The notes beneath the pieces are model-generated. The model ran no database searches. It was not told the DNA's origin and saw only the letters and a program-made list of their open reading frames with translations. Made by a program: the position numbers and the translations under genes. A stretch of DNA of 7,796 nt from positions 1-7,796 of the forward strand of contig CAMLPA010000144.1 of assembly GCA_946481605.1 (NCBI GenBank). Reading direction: 5' to 3'. The stretch comes from an uncultured Flavihumibacter sp. (GTDB taxonomy: Bacteria > Bacteroidota > Bacteroidia > Chitinophagales > Chitinophagaceae). Every line of letters begins with the position of its first letter. Position 1 is the first letter of the stretch. Shown here in pieces: positions 1 to 7,065 of the stretch.

Positions 1-8
1 TAAATAAG

Positions 9-83
9 GGCCTTGTAGTACAATGGATAGTATAAGAGTTTCCGAAGCTCCAGATACAGGTTCGATTCCTGTCAAGGCCACCA
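9..83 (+). tRNA. tRNA-Arg (anticodon CCG), CCA encoded
   Basis: Full cloverleaf seen by hand. The 7-bp acceptor stem pairs 9-15 with 73-79, with discriminator A80 and genomically encoded CCA at 81-83. The D stem is 18-21 with 30-33; its loop holds GG at 25-26 followed by A27, which fits the A20 identity element of arginine tRNAs. The anticodon stem is 35-39 with 47-51, with an A-C mismatch at its outer pair and a G-U at its inner pair. The 7-base loop TTCCGAA gives anticodon CCG (42-44), reading codon CGG. The T stem is 56-60 with 68-72 around the loop TTCGATT. The tRNA decodes arginine in translation. It is followed directly by a hairpin terminator, so it is probably the last or only gene of its transcript. 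Confidence 0.96.
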
Positions 84-115
84 GAACCCATTTTCGCAAA
101 AAAATCGAACTTCTT

Positions 116-148
116 ATAAAAGCGTTCCTTCGAACGCTTTTATCTTTT
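116..148 (+). terminator. Rho-independent terminator behind the tRNA-Arg gene
   Basis: Perfect inverted repeat: 116-126 pairs with 133-143 (11 bp), extended by C127-G132 to 12 bp with a 4-base loop. A short T-run (145-149) follows on the plus strand. It lies 33 bases after the tRNA CCA end. The stop codon of the minus-strand regulator remnant (140-142) lies inside the stem, so the hairpin may serve both directions. The minus-strand side has a T-run only about 10 bases further on, so that second role is weaker. Confidence 0.85.
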
Positions 149-403
149 TAAGCGGTTTTCATCCCGGTAATCACTATTTCCTTTCTTCCAGTAAAATCTC
201 ATTAGCAAATTAACGTTCACCTCCAATAATGTTCTTTCTGTGCTCCATGCCCAGGATGCCAGATTATTGATAATGGATTGCAGTGTTTGACTATGCTTAG
301 TTAGTTTATACTGGACCGATATGGGCTGCGTATCCAGCACCGTTCTTTTAACGAACGTGTACTTCCTACTCGTTGAAGAAACCGGATTTGACGCGGTTGA
401 CAC
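140..403 (-). pseudogene. Remnant of an HxlR-family transcriptional regulator (C-terminal winged-helix part)
   Basis: The open frame (GTG at 401-403, stop at 140-142) encodes about 87 residues. Residues 19-53 (about 245-349) read like the end of an HxlR winged helix: a K-R-T-V start to the wing, then I-S-V-Q-Y-K-L-T, a spacer and T-L-Q-S-I-I-N-N-L-A-S-W. The family pattern is roughly hydrophobic-x-Y-x-L-T-x-x-G-x-x-L-x-P-hydrophobic-x-x-L-x-x-W. Here the usual Gly after L-T-x-x is Ser and the usual Gly after W is Ala. HxlR proteins are about 100-130-residue DNA-binding regulators. The helix-turn-helix half with its G-K-W motif is missing from this frame, which meets a stop at 449-451. A faint N-terminal resemblance lies upstream in another frame. 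I infer a frameshifted, decayed gene. The alternative is a chance resemblance in non-coding DNA; the match was judged by eye only. Confidence 0.45.
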
Positions 404-725
404 AGGATCACTTGCTGAATCCTGGCGCTTCCAACCCGGGCAACCTGCTTAAACGCTGAAGCCCTCAGCAACGCACTCACGAATGCGCACACCGATTCAG
501 CCCCAAGGCGCAGGGATGAATTCATACAGGTTATGATGCAAATGGCCTGGCCCGATGACGCGGACACAATGACGGAAATTACCCGGTACTTAAATACCCG
601 GTAAATCTGGCATTTATGTTTCAAGGCTAAAAACCGCAAATGATCAGTCAATTCTATGGAGCCGGCATACAAACTACTCCGGTAGCTTTAACAGGCCATT
701 CATTTGAAAACGCTGATCATTTTTT
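404..725. other. Intergenic stretch upstream of the MGH1-like glycosidase
   Basis: No intact gene is apparent in these 322 bases. The minus strand has an open frame down from 672 whose residues around 500-612 weakly recall the N-terminal half of an HxlR regulator; this would be the other part of the remnant at 140-403. A 9-bp direct repeat TACCCGGTA occurs at 580-588 and 595-603. The promoter of the gene starting at 726 must lie in the right-hand part. The nearest thing to a Bacteroidota -7 element (TAnnTTTG) is TTCATTTG at 699-706, with no matching -33 TTTG, so no promoter is called. No ribosome binding site is visible before 726, which is normal for this phylum. Confidence 0.5.
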
Positions 726-3236
726 ATGCGCAAAGTCCTAACAATTGCTTTCTGTACATTGTCCACCGCCATCTCTCTAACGCTTAACGCTCAGGTATTA
801 AATAAACTACGCCTGCTGGACCAGTTCGACTTCTGGCAGAACAAAGACTGGGAATGGTATAAAACAAATATTCCTTTCTTTGAATCGCCTGACAAGGAGC
901 TTGACATCACTTATTACTACCGTTGGGAAATGATGACAGCACACATGGTGTACGGCGCGCCAGAAGTGGGTTATTCGTTTACGGAATTTATAGACCGCCC
1001 CTGGTGGTCGGCCAAATACGGCGCCATCAGTTGCGCGGCAGGACATCACCTGTATGAAACCAGGTGGCTCCGCGATGCACGGTATTCAAAAGATTATGCG
1101 CGGTACTGGTTCAAAACCGTTCCCGACCAGGTAAGGAATTATACCACCTGGATGGCGGATGCGATGTACCAATCTTATAAAGTACACTTCGACCAACCTT
1201 TTATTGTTGCGCTTAAAGACGACCTTATCAGGAATTACGAAGGATGGGAAAAAGAACGGTGGGTACAGGAAGAATCCCTTTTCGCCTGGGACGGCATGCA
1301 CGATGGCATGGAAACCAATATCAACAGCAGGCAAACACCACAGTGGTTTGAAGGCGCTCCCGGTTACCGCCCCACGCTGAACAGTTATATGTGGGCCGAC
1401 GCGAACGCCATCGCTGCCATTTCGCAGATGACGGGCGATGAGCACACCGCAACACTTTACCACCGGAAAGCCGCCACCATCAAAGAAAACCTGCAGCAAA
1501 AATGCTGGGATTCCACAAGGCAGTTTTTCTTTCACAGGTTCAAAAAAGATGAAGAAGGCGGCATAAAAGCCAATACCCTCACCTACCAAACAGGCAAGTT
1601 CGCGGGCAACCCGCACGGTCGTGAAGAGATCGGTTTCATCCCCTGGTATTTTGATCTCCCCGATCCTGGTTATGAAGCGGCATGGAAATTTCTGATGGAC
1701 CCTGAATATTTTTTCGCCCCGTTCGGCCCCAGAACCGTGGAGAAAAACGATCCCATGTTCCTGATCTCGAAGAACTGCTGCGCCTGGAGCGGAAACGCCT
1801 GGCCATTCGCGACCGCGCAAACACTCAAGGGTATGGCCAACCTGATCAGAAATTATCGCCAATCTTACATTACGAAGGAAGATTATTTTGAACAGTTGAA
1901 AATTTTCAGTCTTACTCACAGAAAATATCAAAAGCCTTATATCGCGGAAGCAAATCATCCCGAAACCGGTTCCTGGGATGGACATGATGTTCAGGGCCAC
2001 AGCGACCATTATTTTCACTCCGCATATATCGATGAAGTAATTACAGGCTTGATGGGGTTATGCCCCAAAGCATCTGATTCACTGGAAATAAATCCATTAC
2101 TCCCGGAAGATTGGAACTACGCAGCCCTTGATAATGTGAGGTACCACGGCAGAAATCTTTCCATACTATGGGACAAAACCGGTACGCGATACGGTAAGGG
2201 AAAAGGGCTCATCGTTATCTCGGATGGAAAAGTAATTGCACGGTCGCCGGAACTGAAGAAAATGAACATCCCATTCGCTCCCGGAACAACGGATCAGTAC
2301 ACCTCGGACCAGGTTGTTAATTACGCCGTCAACAACGAAAGGGGACAATACTATCCAGCCGCCATCGCCGCATTTCCAGGGGTAGGCAACAACAGCCTCG
2401 CGAAAATGAACGACGGGCAATACTGGTACTACAATGTAACCACCAACAGATGGAGCAACCTTTACGACAAAAGCAAAACAACCTGGGCAGGCATCGACTT
2501 TGGCGCGGAAAGGAAAATTCATACCGTGAAAATGTACTTCACGGAAGATTCTGCCATACAGGCTCCGGCAGCCATAACCTTACAATACTGGAACGGAAAA
2601 GCATGGTCGCCCATTCCCGGCCTGTCGCCGGCGAAAGCCATCCTAACCAGGCAGGCGACTACTTACAATTTCAAAACTTTAAGTACTTCAAAAATAAGGG
2701 CGCTGTTAACCCCGAAACCTGGTAAAGCCGTGGCCATTTCAGAATTTGAAACATGGGGACCTTTCGAAAAAGGACGGCCGGTGCCCGACAAAGCGCCGCA
2801 GGTAAACCCCGACCTGCAGATAGCCATTAACGCTACCATACAGGCTTCGTATACTTCAAAGTTTGACAAAGTATCGGCGATTAACGACGGTATAGAAAAT
2901 CCCGCTGAACGGTGGACAGCCTTTGAATCGCCTAACACCCAGGATACCATCACTTTCAGTTTGCGCAAGCCAATGGCATTGAATACGGCGCATGTCTTCT
3001 TTTACAACGATAAAGGCGGTGTTCAGCCACCCAAAGGATACAAGGCGGAATACCTGGAGAACGAGAGTTGGAAAAGTGTCCAAAAGCCACTTTCCAGTCC
3101 TGAAGTACAGGTGGAAGGCATGAACATACTCCATTTCGAACCCATTACCACCAGTAAGATCAGGTTCATATTCCAGCACCGCGGCAATAAGGCATTCACA
3201 GGCATCTATGAATTGAAGCTGCTGCTGGAAAAATAA
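726..3236 (+). CDS. Secreted MGH1/GH63-like (alpha/alpha)6-barrel glycosidase with two discoidin-like domains
   Basis: An 836-residue enzyme expected to hydrolyse a glycosidic bond in an exported compartment. The N-terminus is a typical signal peptide (R2-K3, hydrophobic stretch, L-N-A-Q around 20-23) with no lipobox Cys, which supports the ATG at 726. Residues about 25-445 are rich in Trp and aromatics and resemble the six-hairpin glycosidases grouped as MGH1-like/GH63-like. Candidate catalytic residues are Asp193 or Glu196 in W-D-G-M-H-D-G-M-E-T (acid) and Glu408 or Glu413 in E-A-N-H-P-E-T-G (base), by analogy with the GH63 E-N-x-N-P-x-T-G motif. Residues 445-505 look like the small beta domain that follows such barrels (S-L-E-I-N-P-L-L-P). 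Two discoidin/F5/8 type C-like beta-sandwiches follow, about 540-678 and 700-835, probably binding carbohydrate. It is convergent with a GH39-GH3-GH43 operon, suggesting a hemicellulose role. The fold is fairly sure; substrate and exact CAZy family are not. Confidence 0.85.
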   Translation: MRKVLTIAFCTLSTAISLTLNAQVLNKLRLLDQFDFWQNKDWEWYKTNIPFFESPDKELDITYYYRWEMMTAHMVYGAPEVGYSFTEFIDRPWWSAKYGAISCAAGHHLYETRWLRDARYSKDYARYWFKTVPDQVRNYTTWMADAMYQSYKVHFDQPFIVALKDDLIRNYEGWEKERWVQEESLFAWDGMHDGMETNINSRQTPQWFEGAPGYRPTLNSYMWADANAIAAISQMTGDEHTATLYHRKAATIKENLQQKCWDSTRQFFFHRFKKDEEGGIKANTLTYQTGKFAGNPHGREEIGFIPWYFDLPDPGYEAAWKFLMDPEYFFAPFGPRTVEKNDPMFLISKNCCAWSGNAWPFATAQTLKGMANLIRNYRQSYITKEDYFEQLKIFSLTHRKYQKPYIAEANHPETGSWDGHDVQGHSDHYFHSAYIDEVITGLMGLCPKASDSLEINPLLPEDWNYAALDNVRYHGRNLSILWDKTGTRYGKGKGLIVISDGKVIARSPELKKMNIPFAPGTTDQYTSDQVVNYAVNNERGQYYPAAIAAFPGVGNNSLAKMNDGQYWYYNVTTNRWSNLYDKSKTTWAGIDFGAERKIHTVKMYFTEDSAIQAPAAITLQYWNGKAWSPIPGLSPAKAILTRQATTYNFKTLSTSKIRALLTPKPGKAVAISEFETWGPFEKGRPVPDKAPQVNPDLQIAINATIQASYTSKFDKVSAINDGIENPAERWTAFESPNTQDTITFSLRKPMALNTAHVFFYNDKGGVQPPKGYKAEYLENESWKSVQKPLSSPEVQVEGMNILHFEPITTSKIRFIFQHRGNKAFTGIYELKLLLEK

Positions 3237-3261
3237 ACAGCGCTTGTTTTCAGGTTAAGTT

Positions 3262-3305
3262 GTCATGCGAAATCGCCTCCGGCTCCGGAAGTGATGTCGC
3301 ATGAC
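3262..3305. repeat. 44-nt imperfect palindrome between convergent genes (possible bidirectional terminator or REP-like repeat)
   Basis: The outer arms 3262-3270 (GTCATGCGA) and 3297-3305 (TCGCATGAC) are perfectly complementary over 9 bp. Inside, ATC 3272-3274 pairs with GAT 3293-3295, and TCCG 3278-3281 with CGGA 3286-3289 around a tetraloop. The whole element therefore folds as one long, lightly interrupted hairpin on either strand. It occupies most of the 76-base gap between the stop codons at 3236 and 3313, where transcripts from both sides meet. No T-run follows on either strand, so it is not a textbook Rho-independent terminator. The shape and place also fit the dispersed intergenic palindromes of many Bacteroidota genomes, but copy number cannot be seen from one window. 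Confidence 0.7.
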
Positions 3306-3312
3306 CCTGTAC

Positions 3313-4839
3313 CTAATCCATGGGCATGTACATAAAATTTCTGAACGACACAGTTCCTTCGCCTATGGAACAAAGGGCGATCCGCATTCCCAGGAATCCG
3401 CCCAGTACATTGTGGTGGAAACCGGAAACCTCCAAAGAGTTCTCGATCTTCATCCATTCTTTCCCATCACATCTGTAATACATATCCACGGTATTGTTCC
3501 TGTTCAATAAACGCAGGTGTACGTTTTTACCGAATACATTCTTTTCCGTTTCAAATTGCCATCCTTTAATGTTCGCAAGTATATTCCCGTTTTCGGCGAG
3601 TATGCCGGAATAGGTACCACCATTGTAGAAAAAAGATAAACCTCCGGTGGCATTACCATGCAGCGTGAGTTCAACCTGTACCATATAGGAATGGTGCGAT
3701 GGCACCACCAGCAACGGCGATGAATTGCCTATACTATTGCCCTTTCCTTTTAGTACCAGGGCACTGTCTTTCAGATAGAACCGCTCCTTTTCATACGTGC
3801 CGAAGAACCTCCACTGGGGTTTCAGTTCTTTTCCATCAAAAGCATCATTCAGGGTAAAGGAAGTACGGGACTGCGCACCGGAAGGCCTACGGACAGGCTG
3901 ATCCTCTTTTGCGCCCTCTTTGATTTTGTACCATCCGTCTTTCGTCCATTCCAACGGCAACAGCAATGTTTGCCGGCCCATATTGTAAAATCCTTTTTCG
4001 TAAGCATGAAACATCATCCACCAGTTGCCCTGTGCATCTTCAAACGGTGTGCCGTGCCCTTTCGACCACCACCTTTCGTTCAGGTCAGTTGTACGGACAA
4101 CGGGATTATGCGGCGCATTTTCCCAGGGACCAAATACAGACTTCGACCTTGCCGATATGATCATGTGTCCGGTGGCGGGCCCGGCCGTTCCGCCTTCGGC
4201 TACGGTCAGGTAATAATATGCTCCCCGCTTCACCAGTTTCGGCCCTTCCATGCAAAAGCATTCTATAGACCATTCCCTGGGAATGGGCCAACCAGCATAA
4301 GCATGCTTCGCTTCACCGGTCACAGATAACCCGTCCTCTGAAAGTGGCACGAAACCACCATTGGCAAAATACAGGAAACGCCTGCCCTGTTCGTCCACCA
4401 CATGCCCGGGATCGATATTATTGATGCCCAAATCCACCGGGTCACTCCACGGGCCGTTGATGGCGTCGGCCACCACTACGTGAATTTTGTTGTTGGCGGG
4501 AAAATAGATGTAATACTTATCCCCGTACTTCACCAGATCCGGCGCCCAAACAGAGCCGATGTTCCTGGAAAGTGCAAGCGTTACCGGCTCCCAATTGATG
4601 AGGTCAACAGAGTGCCAGATCAGCAACCCGGGGTAATATTCAAAAGAGGAATGCACCACATAGTAATCGTTACCGTCACGAAGGATGGACGGGTCCGGGT
4701 AATCTCCCGCGAAAACGGGATTGGTAAAATAGCCGTCCCCCTTCTTATTGGGCGTGGTCTGGTATTGCGCGTTTGCCGCTACCACGATACATGCAAGCAA
4801 AAAATTCAGTACGACCCATTTCTTTATCATAATGATCAT
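3313..4839 (-). CDS. GH43 beta-xylosidase / alpha-L-arabinofuranosidase with C-terminal beta-sandwich domain
   Basis: A 508-residue exported glycosidase; GH43 enzymes invert configuration and release xylose or arabinose from xylan or arabinan side chains and oligosaccharides. All three family acids are visible in the five-bladed propeller (about 37-320): base Asp49 in G-D-Y-P-D-P-S, pKa-modulating Asp143 in N-I-D-P-G, and acid Glu198 in M-E-G-P-K-L. Residues about 328-506 form a second, concanavalin-like beta-sandwich of the GH43_C2 type, which usually helps shape the active site of beta-xylosidases. A signal peptide ends at A-N-A-Q (22-25), with no lipobox. Two in-frame starts lie three codons apart (4837-4839 and 4828-4830); the inner one, M-I-K-K, gives an equally good signal peptide. 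The gene is last in the operon, 16 bases after the GH3 stop, and ends with TAG facing the convergent glycosidase. Xylosidase versus arabinofuranosidase cannot be settled from sequence. Confidence 0.93.
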   Translation of the reverse strand: MIIMIKKWVVLNFLLACIVVAANAQYQTTPNKKGDGYFTNPVFAGDYPDPSILRDGNDYYVVHSSFEYYPGLLIWHSVDLINWEPVTLALSRNIGSVWAPDLVKYGDKYYIYFPANNKIHVVVADAINGPWSDPVDLGINNIDPGHVVDEQGRRFLYFANGGFVPLSEDGLSVTGEAKHAYAGWPIPREWSIECFCMEGPKLVKRGAYYYLTVAEGGTAGPATGHMIISARSKSVFGPWENAPHNPVVRTTDLNERWWSKGHGTPFEDAQGNWWMMFHAYEKGFYNMGRQTLLLPLEWTKDGWYKIKEGAKEDQPVRRPSGAQSRTSFTLNDAFDGKELKPQWRFFGTYEKERFYLKDSALVLKGKGNSIGNSSPLLVVPSHHSYMVQVELTLHGNATGGLSFFYNGGTYSGILAENGNILANIKGWQFETEKNVFGKNVHLRLLNRNNTVDMYYRCDGKEWMKIENSLEVSGFHHNVLGGFLGMRIALCSIGEGTVSFRNFMYMPMD

Positions 4840-4855
4840 CAGTTACGACAACTGG

Positions 4856-7054
4856 TTATTTAACGGTAAGCTTTACTGATTGTCTGATATCTCTTGATGA
4901 TGTGCCAATGTGCAGTAAAAAATCCCCAGGCTCCACCACCCACGCCTTTTTAATCTCGTCATAAAAAGCAAGATCCTTCACATTCACACTCAGTTCAATT
5001 GTTTTAGATGCACCCGGTTGCAGGAATACTTTTTCAAATGCTTTCAACTCCTTTTCAGGACGCAACACAGAACATACGGGATCACTGCTGTACAACTGAA
5101 CTACTTCGGCCCCATATACTTTTCCGGTATTCTTCACCGTGAGTTTAACCTTTACAACGTCATTGGAGGCATAAACCGCCTTATCAGTAATGCAACCACT
5201 GATGGAAAAACTGCTATAGGACAGGCCGAAACCGAATGGGAACTGTGGTTGTATTTTTTTAGTATCGAACCACCTGTAGCCTACCAGTATATCTTCTTCA
5301 TAATGCACTTTCAGGTCGCGACCTGGAAAATTACCCAAAGCATGTGCCGGAGACTGTTCCAGCGAAACAGGAAGTGTGAAGGGCAGTTTTCCCGAAGGAT
5401 TTGCCTTTCCACTCAACAGGTCCGCCACGGCGTTCCCCGCTTCCATACCGCCGTACCAACTCCACAGGATGGCGGGAACACGGTGTACGATCCCCGTCAG
5501 ACTTACCGGAGAACCAGCGATTACCACCACAATTGTATTAGGATTGGCTTTCGCCACTTCGCTGATCAGTACATCCTGGCCGTAAGGCAGGTTCATGTGT
5601 TGCTTGTCGAAGGATTCGGAATCGTAGTCGTGGTTGAGACCGCAGAACACAATGGCCACTTCCGATTTTTTCGCAGCAGCCACGGCTTCATCGATCAACC
5701 GCCAGTTAATGGTATCGGCTCTTTTCTGCCCGGCATTGCTGCCTTCATTGAAGGAGGATTGCTTTTCATACCCCTGCGCAAAATTAATGGTGATCGTTTC
5801 ACCAAATTTCTGTTGCAGGGCCTGCAGCGGTGTTACTTCATACAATGCCTTGATTTCAGAACTCAACCCTCCGCCACAATGGGTTCTTGTAGCATTGTCG
5901 CCGATCACTGCAACAGAACTGATTTTTGAAAAATTCAATGGGAGCACGTTCCCTTTGTTTTGCAACAAAACAGCCGCCTCCACAGCGGAATTATAGGCCG
6001 CCTTCTGGTGTGCGGCTGTATTCATAACACCTGTTTTTCTGCCTTTACTGTCCAGCATTTTCGTACGTAGCATTACGCGTAGCATGTTTGCCACCTTTTC
6101 GTTCACCACGCTTTCAGGTACTGTGCCCTGCTCCACGGCTTTCAGCAATGGGTCGGCGAAGAACCATTGGTTGTAATCCGCTTTATCGGTACCCATTTCG
6201 AGGTCAAGACCTGTAAGGGCGGCTTTCACCGTAGAATGCGCCGCGGCCCAGTCGGTCATCAGGACACCATCAAAACCAAACTCTTTGCGGAGAATGGTGC
6301 GGTTAAGGTATTCGTTTTCCGAGCACCAATCGCCACGGAACTTATGGTATGCTGCCATTACAGTAAGTGCACCGCCTTCCTGCACGGAAGCTCTGAACCC
6401 TGGCAGGTAAATTTCCCGCAACGCCCTTTCGCTCATGGTCACATCCACTGTACCCCTGTTTTCTTCCTGGTTATTGGCGAGCCAGTGCTTTACACTTGCG
6501 GCCACATCTTTGGATTGCAGCGCTTGAATATAGGCAACGGACATTTTTGAAATGAGCAGAGGATCTTCGCTCATGTATTCGAAGTTGCGGCCGCAAAGCG
6601 GGGAACGGATGATATTGATGCCCGGCCCCAAAAGGATATCCTTCTTACGGAACCGCGCCTCTTCGCCGAGTACAAGTCCCCGTTCGTGTGCAAGCCGTGT
6701 GTTCCAGCTGGCGGCCAGCGCCGTTCCAGGCGGGAAGCAGGTAGCGGAATCATCCGTTTGACCGGTATAGTTCCAGTCGTGCCGGTTGATCTCTGCACGC
6801 ACGCCATGCGGCCCATCGCTGAGCGCCAGCTCCGGTATGCCCAGGCGGGAGATGCCCGGAACATAAAATTTTGAATTGGCATGGAGCAGACTCAGTTTTT
6901 CCTGCAGTGTCATCTGCGCAATCAATGCTGCGATCCGCTTTTCTTCTTCCTGCTTTCGCCCGGCACTGTTTTGAGCAATTATAGCATTGCCGGAAAACAG
7001 GAGCAGCATAGAAAGAACAACGATATGATTTCTCGTTAACCTGAATACATTCAT
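4856..7054 (-). CDS. GH3 beta-glycosidase (beta-glucosidase / beta-xylosidase type), exported
   Basis: A 732-residue retaining exo-glycosidase that removes terminal beta-linked glucose or xylose from oligosaccharides. The signal peptide covers residues 1-27 (R-L-T-R then a hydrophobic core, cut before Q28). Domain order is the usual three-domain GH3 plan. A TIM barrel spans about 40-335, with K189-H190 in V-K-H-W-L-A-N-N and the nucleophile Asp268 in L-M-T-D-W. An alpha/beta sandwich spans about 360-610, with the likely acid/base Glu480 in Y-D-S-E-S-F-D-K before M-N-L-P. A fibronectin-III-like domain spans about 625-725 with the typical K-N-T-G and L-x-P-G turns. The nucleophile motif reads T-D-W rather than the commoner S-D-W. 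Length is normal for the family and no break is seen. The start lies 11 bases after the GH39 stop and the stop lies 16 bases before GH43, so the gene is mid-operon. Glucosidase versus xylosidase is open; the GH39 and GH43 neighbours favour xylo-oligosaccharides. Confidence 0.95.
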   Translation of the reverse strand: MNVFRLTRNHIVVLSMLLLFSGNAIIAQNSAGRKQEEEKRIAALIAQMTLQEKLSLLHANSKFYVPGISRLGIPELALSDGPHGVRAEINRHDWNYTGQTDDSATCFPPGTALAASWNTRLAHERGLVLGEEARFRKKDILLGPGINIIRSPLCGRNFEYMSEDPLLISKMSVAYIQALQSKDVAASVKHWLANNQEENRGTVDVTMSERALREIYLPGFRASVQEGGALTVMAAYHKFRGDWCSENEYLNRTILRKEFGFDGVLMTDWAAAHSTVKAALTGLDLEMGTDKADYNQWFFADPLLKAVEQGTVPESVVNEKVANMLRVMLRTKMLDSKGRKTGVMNTAAHQKAAYNSAVEAAVLLQNKGNVLPLNFSKISSVAVIGDNATRTHCGGGLSSEIKALYEVTPLQALQQKFGETITINFAQGYEKQSSFNEGSNAGQKRADTINWRLIDEAVAAAKKSEVAIVFCGLNHDYDSESFDKQHMNLPYGQDVLISEVAKANPNTIVVVIAGSPVSLTGIVHRVPAILWSWYGGMEAGNAVADLLSGKANPSGKLPFTLPVSLEQSPAHALGNFPGRDLKVHYEEDILVGYRWFDTKKIQPQFPFGFGLSYSSFSISGCITDKAVYASNDVVKVKLTVKNTGKVYGAEVVQLYSSDPVCSVLRPEKELKAFEKVFLQPGASKTIELSVNVKDLAFYDEIKKAWVVEPGDFLLHIGTSSRDIRQSVKLTVK

Positions 7055-7065
7055 CTTTTTATCCT

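Noticed and set aside
699..706. TTCATTTG as a Bacteroidota -7 promoter element for the gene at 726
   Set aside because: It differs from TAnnTTTG at one fixed position, sits only about 20 bases before the ATG, and has no TTTG at the expected -33 spacing.
84..725. CRISPR array, riboswitch or small RNA gene in the gene-poor left region
   Set aside because: No regularly spaced repeats, no conserved riboswitch core that I recognise, and no structured element other than the tRNA terminator hairpin and one short direct repeat.
1086..2018. Long minus-strand open frame (310 codons) opposite the MGH1-like glycosidase
   Set aside because: It lies wholly antisense to a gene with clear signal peptide and domain structure, and its translation shows no recognisable family. 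It is an open shadow frame.
4402..4863. Plus-strand open frame of 153 codons running across the GH43 start into the GH3 end
   Set aside because: Antisense to the GH43 propeller domain; no family features, so treated as a shadow.
5018..5929. Long plus-strand open frame (303 codons) opposite the GH3 gene
   Set aside because: Antisense to the strongly supported GH3 catalytic and C-terminal domains. The translation has no family pattern or plausible start context.
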